A stretch of DNA of 64,000 nucleotides from Schaalia sp. ZJ405 (GTDB lineage: Bacteria > Actinomycetota > Actinomycetes > Actinomycetales > Actinomycetaceae). How positions within the stretch are numbered: the first letter of the stretch is position 1; each line of letters opens with the position of its first letter. The position numbers and the translations under genes were made by a program. Below are positions 8,960 to 18,679 of this stretch, one piece after another. The stretch is from positions 2,232,001-2,296,000 of the forward strand of contig NZ_CP064952.1 in assembly GCF_011038885.2 (NCBI RefSeq). The letters run 5' to 3'. The notes below the pieces were generated by a model. That model searched no databases and was not told the origin of the DNA. It worked only from the letters and a program-made list of their open reading frames with translations.

Positions 8960-10473
8960 CGTGATGCCGCCTTTGCGTGATCGGTTGCCGCAGTCATGAC
9001 GTTCTCCGAATTTGCTTCTTCGCGGGAGAATTCACCGGTGATGACGCCTTCACACATGACGAGGACCCTGTCGGACATTCCGAGAACCTCGGGGAGTTCG
9101 GAGGAAATCATGATGATGGCAACCCCGGACTGGGCAAGGGTGGACAGGAGGCGATGGACCTCGGACTTTGTGCCGACGTCAATGCCTCGGGTTGGTTCGT
9201 CAACAATGAGGATCCGAGGATGCGTGGCCAGCCACTTCGCTAAAACGACTTTCTGCTGGTTTCCCCCTGACAGCGCGGAGACGGGGTCGTGCTGGCTCGC
9301 GGTTTTCACCTCAAGTTTCTTCGACCATTCGATGGCTTCACGAGCTTCGCGGCTGGAGTTAATCAGGCCCCATTTCGCTAGCCGGTCCCGGAGGGTCAGT
9401 GCTGTATTTCTCAGCACTGAGACGTCCATGACGAGTCCCTGTTTGCGTCGGTCCTCGGGAACGAATCCCAGGCCAGCTTTGATTGCTCCCGTCGTGTCAC
9501 CCAGGCGCAAGGGTTTACCGAAGACTTCGACGCGTCCAGCGTCAACTGAGTCGATGCCCATGATTGCGCGGACAACTTCGGATCGGCCAGCCCCAACGAG
9601 CCCGGCAAGGCCAACGATCTCACCGGAACGCACCTCGAATGAGACATCTCGGAAAACACCGGTACGTGTCAGTCCCTCAACTTTGAGAACGGTGTTGCCG
9701 ATGTCTGCTTCAAGTTTGGGGAAGAGCTGATCGATACTCCGACCAACCATGTCGCGCACGAGTTCTGGCTCATTGGTTTCGCTGATCATGCGGGTCGACA
9801 CGTAGCTTCCGTCGCGCATGATGGTGACTCGATCGCACAGCTGAAAGATTTCTTCCATGCGATGAGAGATGAACATCAAAGCGGCACCGCGGTCACGAAG
9901 CGCAGTTGCGATCTGGAAGAGACGCTCGACCTCGTGCCCTGAGAGCGCGGCTGTTGGTTCATCCATGATGAGGACTTTGGCGTCCAAGGAAATTGCTTTC
10001 GCAATTTCTAGGATCTGCTGATCAGCGATGGACAGTCCTTCGGCGGGATGAGACGGGTCGATGTCAACTTCAAGGCGATCGAACAGCTCTTGCGCATCCT
10101 TGCGCATCTTCGCGTGGTCGATCATGCCGAACTTATTCGTTGGCTGGCGTCCGATGTAGATGTTCTCAGCAACGGTCAGGTCTGGGAAAAGCGTGGGTTC
10201 CTGATAGATCACGGAGATGCCAGCGGCTTTCGATTCCGTTGGGCTGCGGAAAGTCACGGGTTTTCCGTCGACGAGGAATTCACCGGAGTTCGGCTGGTGA
10301 ATACCCGCAAGCACCTTGACGAGGGTGGACTTGCCAGCTCCGTTTTCTCCGGCGAGAGCATGGATTTCTCCCGGATACAGCTCAATACACCCGTCTCCCA
10401 TCGCAACGAAGTTTCCAAATTTCTTCACTGCGTGTTGGAGCGAGACGATCGGCTGAATATGATCGCGTCTCAC
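8956..10473 (-). CDS. rhaT: Rhamnose ABC transporter ATP-binding protein
   Basis: Energises rhamnose import. It has two fused ABC ATPase domains in 505 residues. The N-terminal domain has Walker A GENGAGKST and Walker B VLIMDEPTAAL. The C-terminal domain has the degenerate GLVGAGRSEV typical of sugar importers of the RbsA/XylG class, signature LSGGNQQK and Walker B ILIVDEPTRGID. A GTG start at 10473 with GGAGG seven bases upstream is preferred over a 27-residue longer frame that runs across the operator. It is the first gene of the transporter operon. Confidence 0.91.
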   Translation of the reverse strand: MRRDHIQPIVSLQHAVKKFGNFVAMGDGCIELYPGEIHALAGENGAGKSTLVKVLAGIHQPNSGEFLVDGKPVTFRSPTESKAAGISVIYQEPTLFPDLTVAENIYIGRQPTNKFGMIDHAKMRKDAQELFDRLEVDIDPSHPAEGLSIADQQILEIAKAISLDAKVLIMDEPTAALSGHEVERLFQIATALRDRGAALMFISHRMEEIFQLCDRVTIMRDGSYVSTRMISETNEPELVRDMVGRSIDQLFPKLEADIGNTVLKVEGLTRTGVFRDVSFEVRSGEIVGLAGLVGAGRSEVVRAIMGIDSVDAGRVEVFGKPLRLGDTTGAIKAGLGFVPEDRRKQGLVMDVSVLRNTALTLRDRLAKWGLINSSREAREAIEWSKKLEVKTASQHDPVSALSGGNQQKVVLAKWLATHPRILIVDEPTRGIDVGTKSEVHRLLSTLAQSGVAIIMISSELPEVLGMSDRVLVMCEGVITGEFSREEANSENVMTAATDHAKAASR

Positions 10474-10495
10474 ACGACCACCTCCACATTGAGGG

Positions 10496-10507
10496 TGAAA
10501 CGATTCA
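10496..10507 (-). promoter_or_regulatory. Putative rhamnose-regulator operator 3
   Basis: TGAAACGATTCA, identical to sites 915-926 and 5577-5588, 22 bp before the GTG start of rhaT. About 90 bp further toward the regulator gene lies a half-match, TGAAACGTTTTT at 10597-10608, which could serve autoregulation. Confidence 0.7.
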
Positions 10508-10798
10508 GTGGACTGAGTGTGGCATGTTTGCGCACATACTGTCAACAACATCACCGTGGCGTCACACTGTTGTTATCCGAAGATTCATTGAACAATTGAA
10601 ACGTTTTTACGACAGAAACACCGCCGACGTTCTTTCCGTATCGCACAGCCTCACTGTCAGCTCGCCCAGCCCAATCGCCTGGCCCCGCTGTCAGCGTTCA
10701 CACCCTGGCGCGCCCCTCCTTCAGCGGTATTTCACGCTCAGTGCAGCGTTCACATGCAAGAATGAAGCAGCTTATGTTTCGCATCTCAAGGGATAGAC

Positions 10799-11950
10799 AT
10801 GGTTTCTGCTCGTCGTGCCTCTTCACGTAGCTCATCCGCAAAGGCACCCAGCGTCAAAGATGTTGCTCTCACGGCCGGGGTAAGCGTCGGAACGGTATCC
10901 AACGTCATCAACGGACGCGGAACTGTAGGCCAAGATGTTCGCCAGAGAGTCAATGACGCGATACGCACGCTCGGCTACGTCCCAAATCCAACAGCCCAAG
11001 CACTGCGGCGCGGAGTTTCCCCGCTGGTGGGCGTCGCCGTTTTCGACTTGACCAATCCGTTCTTCATGGAAGCAGCCGCCGGAATGGAACGCCGCCTTCA
11101 CGAAGCCGGATGCGTCATGTCTCTGGCATCAACCCATGCTGACCCTCAATCGGAGGCAACACTGCTGCGGGCGCTCGCTGGCCAGGCAGTCCGGGGAATC
11201 CTCCTGACCCCGGCAGATTCCGATCTTGAAGTCGCCCATGAACTCGTTCGCCGCGGACTCCCCGTGGTTCTCTTCGACTCTCCCGACACCCCAGCTGACA
11301 TGTCAGCAATCTCCATTGATGACCGTGCCGGAGCAACCCTCGCGATCGAACACCTCCTCGGCCTCGGCCACCGTCGCATCGTGTTCCTCAACGGGCCATC
11401 GAATGTACGCCAAGCACGGCAACGTCTCCTCGGCGTCGAGGATGCCGTTCATCACTGGACCAAGCGCCTCAACGGCAGCGGTGAAGAAAGTGTGTCACTT
11501 GAGGTGCTTGAGGCCGAGGACTTCACCGCACGGGCCAGCCGCGCCTGCATGTACGACCTCCTTGAAAAGCACACGATCCCGCTTATTGATCCAAACTCCC
11601 CGTCCGCACAAACGGAGACATCATCGCGACAAGACCCGCTCCCCGCGGACTTTCCTACCGCGATTTTCTGCGCAAACGATCTTCTCGCATTCGGAGCAAT
11701 TTCCGTTCTCAAGGAAGCGCATATCCGCATCCCCGCTGATGTATCGATTGTCGGATTCGATGACATCGCCCTCGCCGCACAGCTGTCCGTTCCACTGACA
11801 ACCGTGCGTCAACCGATGGAAGAACTCGGAGAGGAAGCCGCCGATCTGCTCCTGCGAGCGGCCACCGACAGGGAATCCCCCGTTGTTCATCGGAAATTCT
11901 TTCCACACCTCGTTGTCCGCAAGTCAACAGCTCCTCCCACACGCCGGTAA
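10799..11950 (+). CDS. LacI-family regulator of the rhamnose genes
   Basis: Transcription factor of 383 residues. The N-terminal helix-turn-helix and hinge are recognisable in VKDVALTAGVSVGTVSNVIN and in YVPNPTAQALRRG. A periplasmic-binding-protein-like effector domain follows (VGVAVFDLTNPFF, GHRRIVFLNGP, CANDLLAFGA, VGFDDIALAAQLSVPLTTV). The gene is divergent from rhaT and shares its upstream region, which contains one exact and one partial copy of the proposed operator. By position it probably represses the locus and responds to rhamnose or an early intermediate. The effector is inferred, not seen. Confidence 0.88.
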   Translation: MVSARRASSRSSSAKAPSVKDVALTAGVSVGTVSNVINGRGTVGQDVRQRVNDAIRTLGYVPNPTAQALRRGVSPLVGVAVFDLTNPFFMEAAAGMERRLHEAGCVMSLASTHADPQSEATLLRALAGQAVRGILLTPADSDLEVAHELVRRGLPVVLFDSPDTPADMSAISIDDRAGATLAIEHLLGLGHRRIVFLNGPSNVRQARQRLLGVEDAVHHWTKRLNGSGEESVSLEVLEAEDFTARASRACMYDLLEKHTIPLIDPNSPSAQTETSSRQDPLPADFPTAIFCANDLLAFGAISVLKEAHIRIPADVSIVGFDDIALAAQLSVPLTTVRQPMEELGEEAADLLLRAATDRESPVVHRKFFPHLVVRKSTAPPTRR

Positions 11951-12023
11951 TTCACACCACCCCCATTGCCTGCGCGTGTTTTCTCTAACATGCACTGACA
12001 TGAGCGGGTGAAAATAAGGCAGA

Positions 12024-13502
12024 ATGGGCGCCGTGCGTTCCCCGTCAACACTTAGCCAGGCCACACAACACGGCGCTGCGGACAGCAAGGACAGCAATGA
12101 CTCCCCCTCGTTGCTTCTGACCGTTGTGTCCTCGCTGGGAGAATTCGGGTCACGCAGCGTTGCGCGTCTCCTTGAAGACTGGGGCTTCCACGCTGGAATC
12201 GTGGGATTTGGCGGCTACGGGTCCACGCGACAAGCACGTGTTCTTGGACGCGTCGTTATGGAACGCGAACACGACCAGCGCTCCTGGCTCAGCCAAAGGC
12301 GCGGATGGCGTCAATTCTTTGACGCTCAGGTCCCACGCCAACCCGTCTTGGTGACAATCGGGGATCGCCGGTCTATTACCTTTGCCGATCGCGGAGGCTA
12401 CATCGATCTCACGCTCTCAGGTCACGGGCTGAGCGCCGGCTGGCACACCGCGTGGATTCAGGTGCTCCACCCCGGCGATGTCAACGCCCTGGGTTTACGT
12501 GAAGGCGACACCGTGGTTCCCCGGTTCACCTACACGGGTCGCACCTCGTCCTCGTCAATGACGAAACCCAGACGCACGTCACGTGTGCGCGCAGGAAAAC
12601 CCGTTCCCGTGACCATCCGAATCATCGGCGACAGGGAACGGCTCGGCATTATTTCGGACATCGACGACACCGTCATGGTGACGATGCTGCCGCGTCTCCT
12701 GGTTGCTGCGCGCCACTCCTTTGTTGATCGCGTGTCTTCACGCGAAGCCGTCCCAGGGATGGCGAAGCTGCTGACAACGATGGCGAATGCCGGTGCTGTA
12801 CTGCTGCGCAGCGAAGATCAACAGGATGAACGTCGGCATCTTAAAGGGCCGGCGCTGTCACGTGAGCCGTCGTCGAATCTTCCGCAGGCCGCTTTACGCG
12901 CCGACATTCTCGCCGGAGCAATGGAGAGCCTTGAAACAATGGGAACGGTTCCGCCCCCCGGAGTTCCCGAAGGTACCCACATTCCCGTGATCTACCTGTC
13001 AACGGGCGCGTGGAATGTTGTGCCCACACTGCGGGATTTCCTCGCCCGATGCGACTACCCGCTCGGCGGCTATCTGATGACAGATTTTGGCCCGTCAAAC
13101 ACCGGGTGGTTCCGGTCAGGGCGCGAGCATAAGCGTCGGGAGTTGCGTCGCCTCGCGCGGGCTCTACCGGATGTCAAGTGGCTGCTGGTCGGAGATGACG
13201 GTCAGCGTGACCCTGAGATTTACGCCGAGTTCGCTCGCGAATATCCCGATCATGTTGCCGGAATTGCGATTCGTTCACTCTCGCAAATTGAGCAATTCAT
13301 GTCGCACGGATCTTTCGAGTCGATGGTTCCCGATGCTCTGTGGTCTGTTCCCAGGGAAATTCCCGTGTGGTACGGATCCGACGGCGATGTACTTCTTGAG
13401 GAGATCCGCGCGGGCGGTCTCAATGAACGTTTCTTCCGTCACCACATCACGGGGAACGAGGACGAGCGCGGGGACGAGGACGAGCGCGCGCCTCGGGGCT
13501 AG
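12024..13502 (+). CDS. App1/DUF2183 phosphatase-domain protein
   Basis: Resembles bacterial relatives of yeast App1 (phosphatidate phosphatase, DUF2183). The key site is [15 protein letters not shown] around residues 209-223, a HAD-like DxDxT motif. It is followed by [20 protein letters not shown] and [19 protein letters not shown], and a distal [16 protein letters not shown] acidic motif. Roughly the first 190 residues form a beta-rich domain typical of these proteins. No signal peptide or membrane span is evident. The substrate is unknown in bacteria. The chain ends in an Asp/Glu/Arg-rich tail encoded by two copies of ACGAGGACGAG. Confidence 0.82.
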   Translation: MGAVRSPSTLSQATQHGAADSKDSNDSPSLLLTVVSSLGEFGSRSVARLLEDWGFHAGIVGFGGYGSTRQARVLGRVVMEREHDQRSWLSQRRGWRQFFDAQVPRQPVLVTIGDRRSITFADRGGYIDLTLSGHGLSAGWHTAWIQVLHPGDVNALGLREGDTVVPRFTYTGRTSSSSMTKPRRTSRVRAGKPVPVTIRIIGDRERLGIISDIDDTVMVTMLPRLLVAARHSFVDRVSSREAVPGMAKLLTTMANAGAVLLRSEDQQDERRHLKGPALSREPSSNLPQAALRADILAGAMESLETMGTVPPPGVPEGTHIPVIYLSTGAWNVVPTLRDFLARCDYPLGGYLMTDFGPSNTGWFRSGREHKRRELRRLARALPDVKWLLVGDDGQRDPEIYAEFAREYPDHVAGIAIRSLSQIEQFMSHGSFESMVPDALWSVPREIPVWYGSDGDVLLEEIRAGGLNERFFRHHITGNEDERGDEDERAPRG

Positions 13503-13506
13503 CAGA

Positions 13507-14184
13507 CTACTTCTTCTTTGACGAACCCGACTGAGCACCCAATTGGGCTCCAGATTGTGCTCCCGATTGTTCGGCAAGATCAGCTAGCTGGTCAGGATCC
13601 AGGTTCAGGCACGACTGCGGGGCAACGAGCGGAGACTTTGATTCGACGATTTTCTGCGTCTCCTCGGCGCTCAAAGGACCGGTGTAGAACGTCCCCAACA
13701 CGACCGTGACGGTCTTGTCGGTGGCAGCGGTCAACGACACCTTGGATTTGGGGAAGAAACGGGCAACGGTGTACGCCTCGTTGATGGCCCGGGGACCGGC
13801 GTCGATCTCAACAACTCCGGGGTATCCCACATTCGAGTTACCCGGCTCCATCGGCTTGAATCCCGCTGCGGTGAGCATCGTCGTTGCCTCACCGGCAATT
13901 CCTTGACGATCCGTGGCATTGAGAACTTGAACGTTGATCGATGCGGGATCAACCGGGCGCGCGCCCTCAGCCGGACAGGGCATGTCACCCGGTTGGGCGA
14001 ACTTGACGGCACGCGAGAACTCATTGCCGAAAGGAATGGGGATGATTCCCACGAAGACAAGCACCGACAGCAACGCAGCAACAAGCATGACCGCAGACGA
14101 GATCGCGAACGCAAGGTTCTGCTTCATGCGTCGCTGCTCAAGAAATCGTTGACGCGGGGTCATCGGAGGATTGGGAGAACTCAC
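13507..14184 (-). CDS. LytR C-terminal-domain membrane protein
   Basis: A 225-residue membrane-anchored protein with a short cytoplasmic N terminus (basic, RQRFLEQRRMKQ) and one transmembrane helix at about residues 30-53. The extracellular LytR_C domain contains INVQVLNATDRQGIAGE, LTAAGFKP, VEIDAGPRAINEAYTVARFF and TVTVVLGTFYTG. In actinobacteria such domains occur alone or at the end of LytR-CpsA-Psr wall-ligase proteins; the role is thought to be cell-envelope related. The C terminus is a Ser/Gln/Ala-rich tail with repeated SGAQSGAQLGAQSG. It starts at GTG 14184; an internal ATG at 14163 is possible but lacks a ribosome site. Confidence 0.82.
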   Translation of the reverse strand: MSSPNPPMTPRQRFLEQRRMKQNLAFAISSAVMLVAALLSVLVFVGIIPIPFGNEFSRAVKFAQPGDMPCPAEGARPVDPASINVQVLNATDRQGIAGEATTMLTAAGFKPMEPGNSNVGYPGVVEIDAGPRAINEAYTVARFFPKSKVSLTAATDKTVTVVLGTFYTGPLSAEETQKIVESKSPLVAPQSCLNLDPDQLADLAEQSGAQSGAQLGAQSGSSKKK

Positions 14185-14356
14185 GCAACCAACCTAGCGG
14201 AACACGGGGCCTATGCGCATCTGATTTCGGCGTGAACTTCCCCCTCGGGTCTTCCTTGGCGGATGTTCCTGAGCATCCTGCCCCATGTGCGACTAGCGTG
14301 GGTGTCAGCGTTCCAGACGGAGCGTTCGTGAAACGTTGACCGCGAAAGGGCCTGTG

Positions 14357-15502
14357 ATGGAGTTCCTGACCGACGAACTTTTGGACAGAATCCACTCCCG
14401 TGCCGCCACACATGACAGCACGAATACTTTCCCCAGCGACGACCTCGACGATCTGCGTGCAGCCGGCTATCTTTCAGCCTTTGTTCCTGAGCAGTACGGT
14501 GGCGCTGGCTTGACTTTGCCGGAGATTGCCGCGGAACAAACTCGCCTGGCGAAAGCCGCACCCGCAACGGCTCTGGGGATCAACATGCATCAGATCATCG
14601 TTGGTCTCGGCAGACACCTGGTGCGCCACGGCAATCCTCGCGGTGAAATCATTCTTCGGGAGGCCACCAAGGGTGAGCTTTTCGGCTTCGCCATTTCGGA
14701 ACCGGGCAACGACCTCGTGCTTTTCGGTTCAATCACGCAGGCAACACCTGACGCAGACGGCGGCTATTCGTTCACGGGAACGAAGATCTTTACGTCATTG
14801 GCACCCGCATGGACGCGGATCCTGACATTTGGCCGCGACGACTCTGACCCCGATGCACCTCAATCTGTGTTCGCGATCCTTAACCGCGAGGACGGTGGCT
14901 TCACCATTAAGGATGATTGGGACACCCTTGGGATGCGTGCCACGCAGTCAAATTCGACGATCCTTGAAGGAGCGCATGCCCCCGAATCGCGGATTCTCAC
15001 GCGCACCGATCCGGGGCCGTCGAAGGATCCCGTTGTTTTCGGTATTTTCTCTAACTTCGAGATCCTCCTCGGTGCCACGTATCAGGGAATCGGCGAACGC
15101 GCCGTCGAAGTTGCCGCTGAGCATGTGAAGACTCGCCGGTCCGTGAAGAATCAGACGACCTACGCCAACGACCCGGATATTCGGTGGCGTATTGCCGAGG
15201 CCGCGCTCGCGATGAACGCTGTTGGCCCTCAGATTCGGGAATTGGCCAATGACATTGAGCACGGCGTTGACCGCGGCCCCCTGTGGATGCCGCAGCTTTC
15301 TGCCGCGAAGAATGCCTCAGCCGAAGCCACTCTACGCGCCGTGGAGCAGGCAATTCGCGCATGCGGCGGATCCTCGTATTACAACTCTCATGAGTTGTCT
15401 CGTCTCTACCGCGATGCTCTGGCGGGCCTTTTCCAACCGTCGGACCAGGAATCCCTGCACGGGGCGTGGGCAAACGTCATTCTCGGTCCCATCGAGAAGT
15501 AG
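14357..15502 (+). CDS. Acyl-CoA dehydrogenase family flavoprotein
   Basis: A 381-residue protein with the three-part acyl-CoA dehydrogenase layout: an N-terminal helical domain (LDDLRAAGYLSAFVPEQYGG), a middle beta domain with FAISEPGNDL and FTGTKIFTSLAPAW, and a C-terminal helical domain ending in ACGGSSYYNSHELSRLYRDA. Family members oxidise acyl-CoA or similar substrates with FAD. The short C-terminal motif and the lack of other beta-oxidation genes nearby leave the substrate open; monooxygenase-like members also exist. ATG 14357 has GAAAGGG six bases upstream. A 7-residue longer frame begins at 14336. Confidence 0.82.
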   Translation: MEFLTDELLDRIHSRAATHDSTNTFPSDDLDDLRAAGYLSAFVPEQYGGAGLTLPEIAAEQTRLAKAAPATALGINMHQIIVGLGRHLVRHGNPRGEIILREATKGELFGFAISEPGNDLVLFGSITQATPDADGGYSFTGTKIFTSLAPAWTRILTFGRDDSDPDAPQSVFAILNREDGGFTIKDDWDTLGMRATQSNSTILEGAHAPESRILTRTDPGPSKDPVVFGIFSNFEILLGATYQGIGERAVEVAAEHVKTRRSVKNQTTYANDPDIRWRIAEAALAMNAVGPQIRELANDIEHGVDRGPLWMPQLSAAKNASAEATLRAVEQAIRACGGSSYYNSHELSRLYRDALAGLFQPSDQESLHGAWANVILGPIEK

Positions 15503-15517
15503 GCGTTTGTTGCCTGC

Positions 15518-16360
15518 TTAGTCACCCGGACGGAACACGAACGAGTCGAAACCTAAGGATTCGATGTCGTTTGCGAGCGCTCGGACCTGATCGTCCCATC
15601 CTGCGCCCTGCGCTCTAAATCCCTTAGGGGTTCCCTCTTGGCGTGCCTGTTGGAGAGCGAAGACCCGTGCCCCCGCGTCGCGGACGCGACGCGCCACGTC
15701 CAGCCCGTCAGCTGGTCCGTCAGGGTACACGGTCAAGCGCACCTCGTGGTCAACCTCGGGATGAGACAGGAGGATGTCCAATGATTCCCAGGCCCGGGTA
15801 CCCGAGGCGTCGCCGGGAATACCGGACACCTGGGAATAGTTCGCGGGCGTTGCCTTAATGTCGATCCCCACCCAGTCAACAAGCCCTTCGTCAAGGAGAG
15901 CGCTCAGGCGCGACGGGTAGGCACCGGCGGTGTGGAGACCCACGGCATAGTCAAGTTCACGCAGCCGACGCATCGCGGATGCCACAGCGATCTGGCGCGT
16001 GGCCTCACCGCCGGAAAAAACCACACCGTCAAGGAGTCCGCGTCGCCGAGACAGGAGATCTTCAACCGCTGACCACGCAACAACTCCGGGAATCCGCGGG
16101 TCAATGATTGCGCTGTTATGACAGTACGGGCATGACCACGGGCATCCTTGAAGGAACACCGACGCAACAAATTTCCCCGGCCAGTCAACGGTTGACAGCG
16201 CCACGAGCCCCGCGATCTGAAGATCATCCGGGGAATCATGTCGCCCACTGAAATCCCGGGGGGACGAGGCCGAGCTCGTCCTCGTCCCCTGAGATTCCGA
16301 TACCGACGCAACCCCCGTGTCTAAGCGGGGCACGTCCATCTCGGGAAGTGACTCACTCAC
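15518..16360 (-). CDS. nrdG: Anaerobic ribonucleotide reductase activating enzyme
   Basis: Radical-SAM enzyme that installs the glycyl radical on NrdD. The cluster motif CPWSCPYC places Cys73, Cys77 and Cys80 in the CX3CX2C spacing characteristic of NrdG. GVVFSGGEAT is the SAM-contacting glycine motif. The 280-residue chain has an unusual Ser/Asp-rich N-terminal extension of about 45 residues before the barrel, encoded in part by a GC-rich inverted stretch. The start overlaps the nrdD stop by ATGA, so the two are translationally coupled. Confidence 0.94.
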   Translation of the reverse strand: MSESLPEMDVPRLDTGVASVSESQGTRTSSASSPRDFSGRHDSPDDLQIAGLVALSTVDWPGKFVASVFLQGCPWSCPYCHNSAIIDPRIPGVVAWSAVEDLLSRRRGLLDGVVFSGGEATRQIAVASAMRRLRELDYAVGLHTAGAYPSRLSALLDEGLVDWVGIDIKATPANYSQVSGIPGDASGTRAWESLDILLSHPEVDHEVRLTVYPDGPADGLDVARRVRDAGARVFALQQARQEGTPKGFRAQGAGWDDQVRALANDIESLGFDSFVFRPGD

Positions 16361-18255
16361 GACCGGGCCTGACGCTCCTCGACGGAGGCGAATGCAGACA
16401 CCAGCTCGCCGTGGCGCTCAGCAGCCGACTCGGTGAACATCTCACGTTCGGCGTACTCGCCTTTCTTGCCGATATTGAAGGACTGAACGGGACGGAAATA
16501 GCCCATCACCCGGGTCCACACTTCGCAGGGCTGAGGCTCGCGGTCTGGGTGAGCCTGCGCGCACTTCTCACAGGTGAAATGCTCACCCGCAAGGTATCCG
16601 TGGACCGGGCACACCGAGAACGTCGGTGTGATCGTGATGTAGGGAACCTTGAAGGCCGTCAACGATCGGCGCACCATCGTCTTGCAGGCCTCACCTGAAC
16701 TCAGACGTTCACCCATGTACAGGTGCAAGACCGTGCCACCGGTGTACTTGCCCTGGAGTACTTCCTGATCCTCTAGAGCTTGGAATGGATCATCGGTGTA
16801 GCCCACTGGGAGCTGCGAGGAATTCGTGTAGTACGGCTGCTCAGAGGTCCCGGCCTGAATGATGTTGGGGAAGCGCTTACGGTCTTCCTTGGCGAAGCGG
16901 TAGGTCGTGCCCTCAGCCGGAGTGGCTTCGAGGTTGTAGAGGTGGCCTGTTGATTCTTGAAGCTCCACCATGCGGTCACGCACGTGATCGAGCACGCGCA
17001 CGCACATGTCGAAGCCACGAGGATCCGTCAGGTCATAGTCGCCGCCGGAGAAGTTGCGGACCATCTCGTTCATCCCGTTGACGCCGATCGTTGAAAAATG
17101 GTTGTCCAGCGATCCCAGGTAACGCTTCGAATAGGGGAAGAGGCCGTGGTCCATGTGGAACTGAATCGTCTCACGTTTGCTTTCCAGTGACTGTGAGGCC
17201 AGGTCGATGAGTTCGTCGAGGCGAGCGATCAGTGCATCCTCGTTCCCCGCAAAGAGGTAGCCCAGGCGCGCCATGTTCATCGTGACAACTCCGATGGAAC
17301 CGGTGAGTTCTGCCGACCCGAAGAGCCCGTTGCCACGCTTGAGCAGTTCACGCAGGTCCAGCTGGAGTCGGCAGCACATCGACCGGATCATGTGGGGATC
17401 CAAGTCTGAGTTAATGAAGTTCTGGAAATACGGCAGCCCATACTTCGCAGTCATCTCAAAGAGGAGGTCGGCGTTAGGGGTGTCCCAGTCGAAATCCGGC
17501 GTGATGTTGTAGGTCGGGATTGGGAAGGTGAAGACTCGTCCGTCAGCGTCACCCGCCATCATCACTTCGATGAATGCGCGGTTAATCAGGTCCATTTCTT
17601 CTTGAAGATCACCGTAGGTGAAGTCCACAACCTCGTCACCGATCATCGGGTATTCGTCACGGAGGTCATCGGGGCACGTCCAGTCGAAAGTCAGGTTCGT
17701 GAATGGGCACTGCGATCCCCAGCGGCTGGGGACGTTGAGGTTGTAGATCAGTTCCTGGAGGCTTTGGACGATCTCCTCGTAGCTCATGTTGTCGAGCCGC
17801 ACGAAGGGCGCCATGTATGTGTCGAAGGAACTGAAGGCCTGCGCTCCTGCCCATTCGTTTTGCAGTGTGCCGAGGAAGTTGACGATCTGCCCGCATGCTG
17901 ATGAGAAGTGTTTCGGTGGCGCGGACGCGATCGCACCCGTCACTCCGTTGAATCCTTCCTGGATGAGGCGTTTGAGTGACCATCCCGCGCAGTATCCTGC
18001 GAACATGTCGAGGTCGTGGATGTGGTAGTCGCCGTCGCGGTGTGCCTGGCCGATCTCCGGGGTGTAAATCCGCTCTAACCAGTAGTTCGCGATGATCTTC
18101 CCCGCCGAGTTGAGGATCAGTCCACCCAGGGAATATCCCTGGTTTGCATTCGCATTGACCCGCCAGTCCGACCTGTCGAGGTATTCATCGACCGTCGCGA
18201 TAACATCAACGTCATAGCGTGGTGCAGGGTCTGCGAGAAGAGCGCGGTTGTCCAT
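16357..18255 (-). CDS. nrdD: Anaerobic (class III) ribonucleoside-triphosphate reductase
   Basis: Reduces ribonucleotides to deoxyribonucleotides without oxygen. The chain is 632 residues. The C-terminal glycyl-radical motif RVMGYF places Gly585, preceded by a zinc site (Cys549, Cys562, Cys565) in CPVHGYLAGEHFTCEKC. The N terminus starts directly with the catalytic barrel and shows no obvious ATP-cone, so it resembles the shorter class III enzymes rather than the 712-residue E. coli form. It is the first gene of an nrdD-nrdG operon with tandem NrdR boxes about 165 bp upstream. Confidence 0.95.
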   Translation of the reverse strand: MDNRALLADPAPRYDVDVIATVDEYLDRSDWRVNANANQGYSLGGLILNSAGKIIANYWLERIYTPEIGQAHRDGDYHIHDLDMFAGYCAGWSLKRLIQEGFNGVTGAIASAPPKHFSSACGQIVNFLGTLQNEWAGAQAFSSFDTYMAPFVRLDNMSYEEIVQSLQELIYNLNVPSRWGSQCPFTNLTFDWTCPDDLRDEYPMIGDEVVDFTYGDLQEEMDLINRAFIEVMMAGDADGRVFTFPIPTYNITPDFDWDTPNADLLFEMTAKYGLPYFQNFINSDLDPHMIRSMCCRLQLDLRELLKRGNGLFGSAELTGSIGVVTMNMARLGYLFAGNEDALIARLDELIDLASQSLESKRETIQFHMDHGLFPYSKRYLGSLDNHFSTIGVNGMNEMVRNFSGGDYDLTDPRGFDMCVRVLDHVRDRMVELQESTGHLYNLEATPAEGTTYRFAKEDRKRFPNIIQAGTSEQPYYTNSSQLPVGYTDDPFQALEDQEVLQGKYTGGTVLHLYMGERLSSGEACKTMVRRSLTAFKVPYITITPTFSVCPVHGYLAGEHFTCEKCAQAHPDREPQPCEVWTRVMGYFRPVQSFNIGKKGEYAEREMFTESAAERHGELVSAFASVEERQARS

Positions 18256-18418
18256 GATTCACCTTTTCGGCTTTGTTCGTTTCCACGTCACCCGTGATGT
18301 TTGCCGACATTCATTGACGAGGACGACGCTGCGGTCCTCGCACATGGCATTGTGTGAGGAGCGCACATTTCGGCGGTCAAGTCGGATGGGCACTCGGTGA
18401 CAAATATTTTCCGTCGAA

Positions 18419-18466
18419 GCACTAGTTCTAGTGCCCTGAGCGGATGCTGACCACTATATCTAGTGG
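18419..18466 (-). promoter_or_regulatory. Tandem NrdR boxes upstream of nrdD
   Basis: Two 16-bp near-palindromes, GCACTAGTTCTAGTGC (18419-18434) and CCACTATATCTAGTGG (18451-18466), are separated by exactly 16 bp. The second closely fits the NrdR consensus CTATATNTAG-type core, and the spacing is the usual three-turn arrangement for NrdR. The nrd genes follow on the minus strand. NrdR itself is not encoded in the window. Confidence 0.88.
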
Positions 18467-18679
18467 ATGTTGTGATCTCGACGCACAAACACCGAGACAC
18501 GCCAGAGGCAATTGACCGTTCCGCGCCCGCCAGTCTTTTTCGGGACCTTTGACCCAGTTGGGCTCTACGGGTCATCAACACGTTCTCACTGTTGACGCTT
18601 CGTCAATCTTCTCGTGTCTACCTGTGTTCACTCTGATGTTGCCCTTAGGCAACTCCATCCCTTGCGCATGGACGCTCAC

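Noticed and set aside
8357..8999. Plus-strand frames of 207 and 158 codons opposite rhaP
   Set aside because: They are antisense to a well-supported permease gene, have very skewed composition and no homology-like motifs.
14329..14340. TGAAACGTTGAC before the acyl-CoA dehydrogenase gene as a further rhamnose operator
   Set aside because: Only the left seven bases match the proposed site, symmetry is lost, and the gene has no link to rhamnose metabolism.
16261..16285. Inverted repeat around GGGACGAGGCCGAGCTCG as a regulatory element of nrdG
   Set aside because: It lies inside the nrdG coding sequence, in the low-complexity N-terminal extension, downstream of the coupled start. A role in translation cannot be excluded but nothing supports one.
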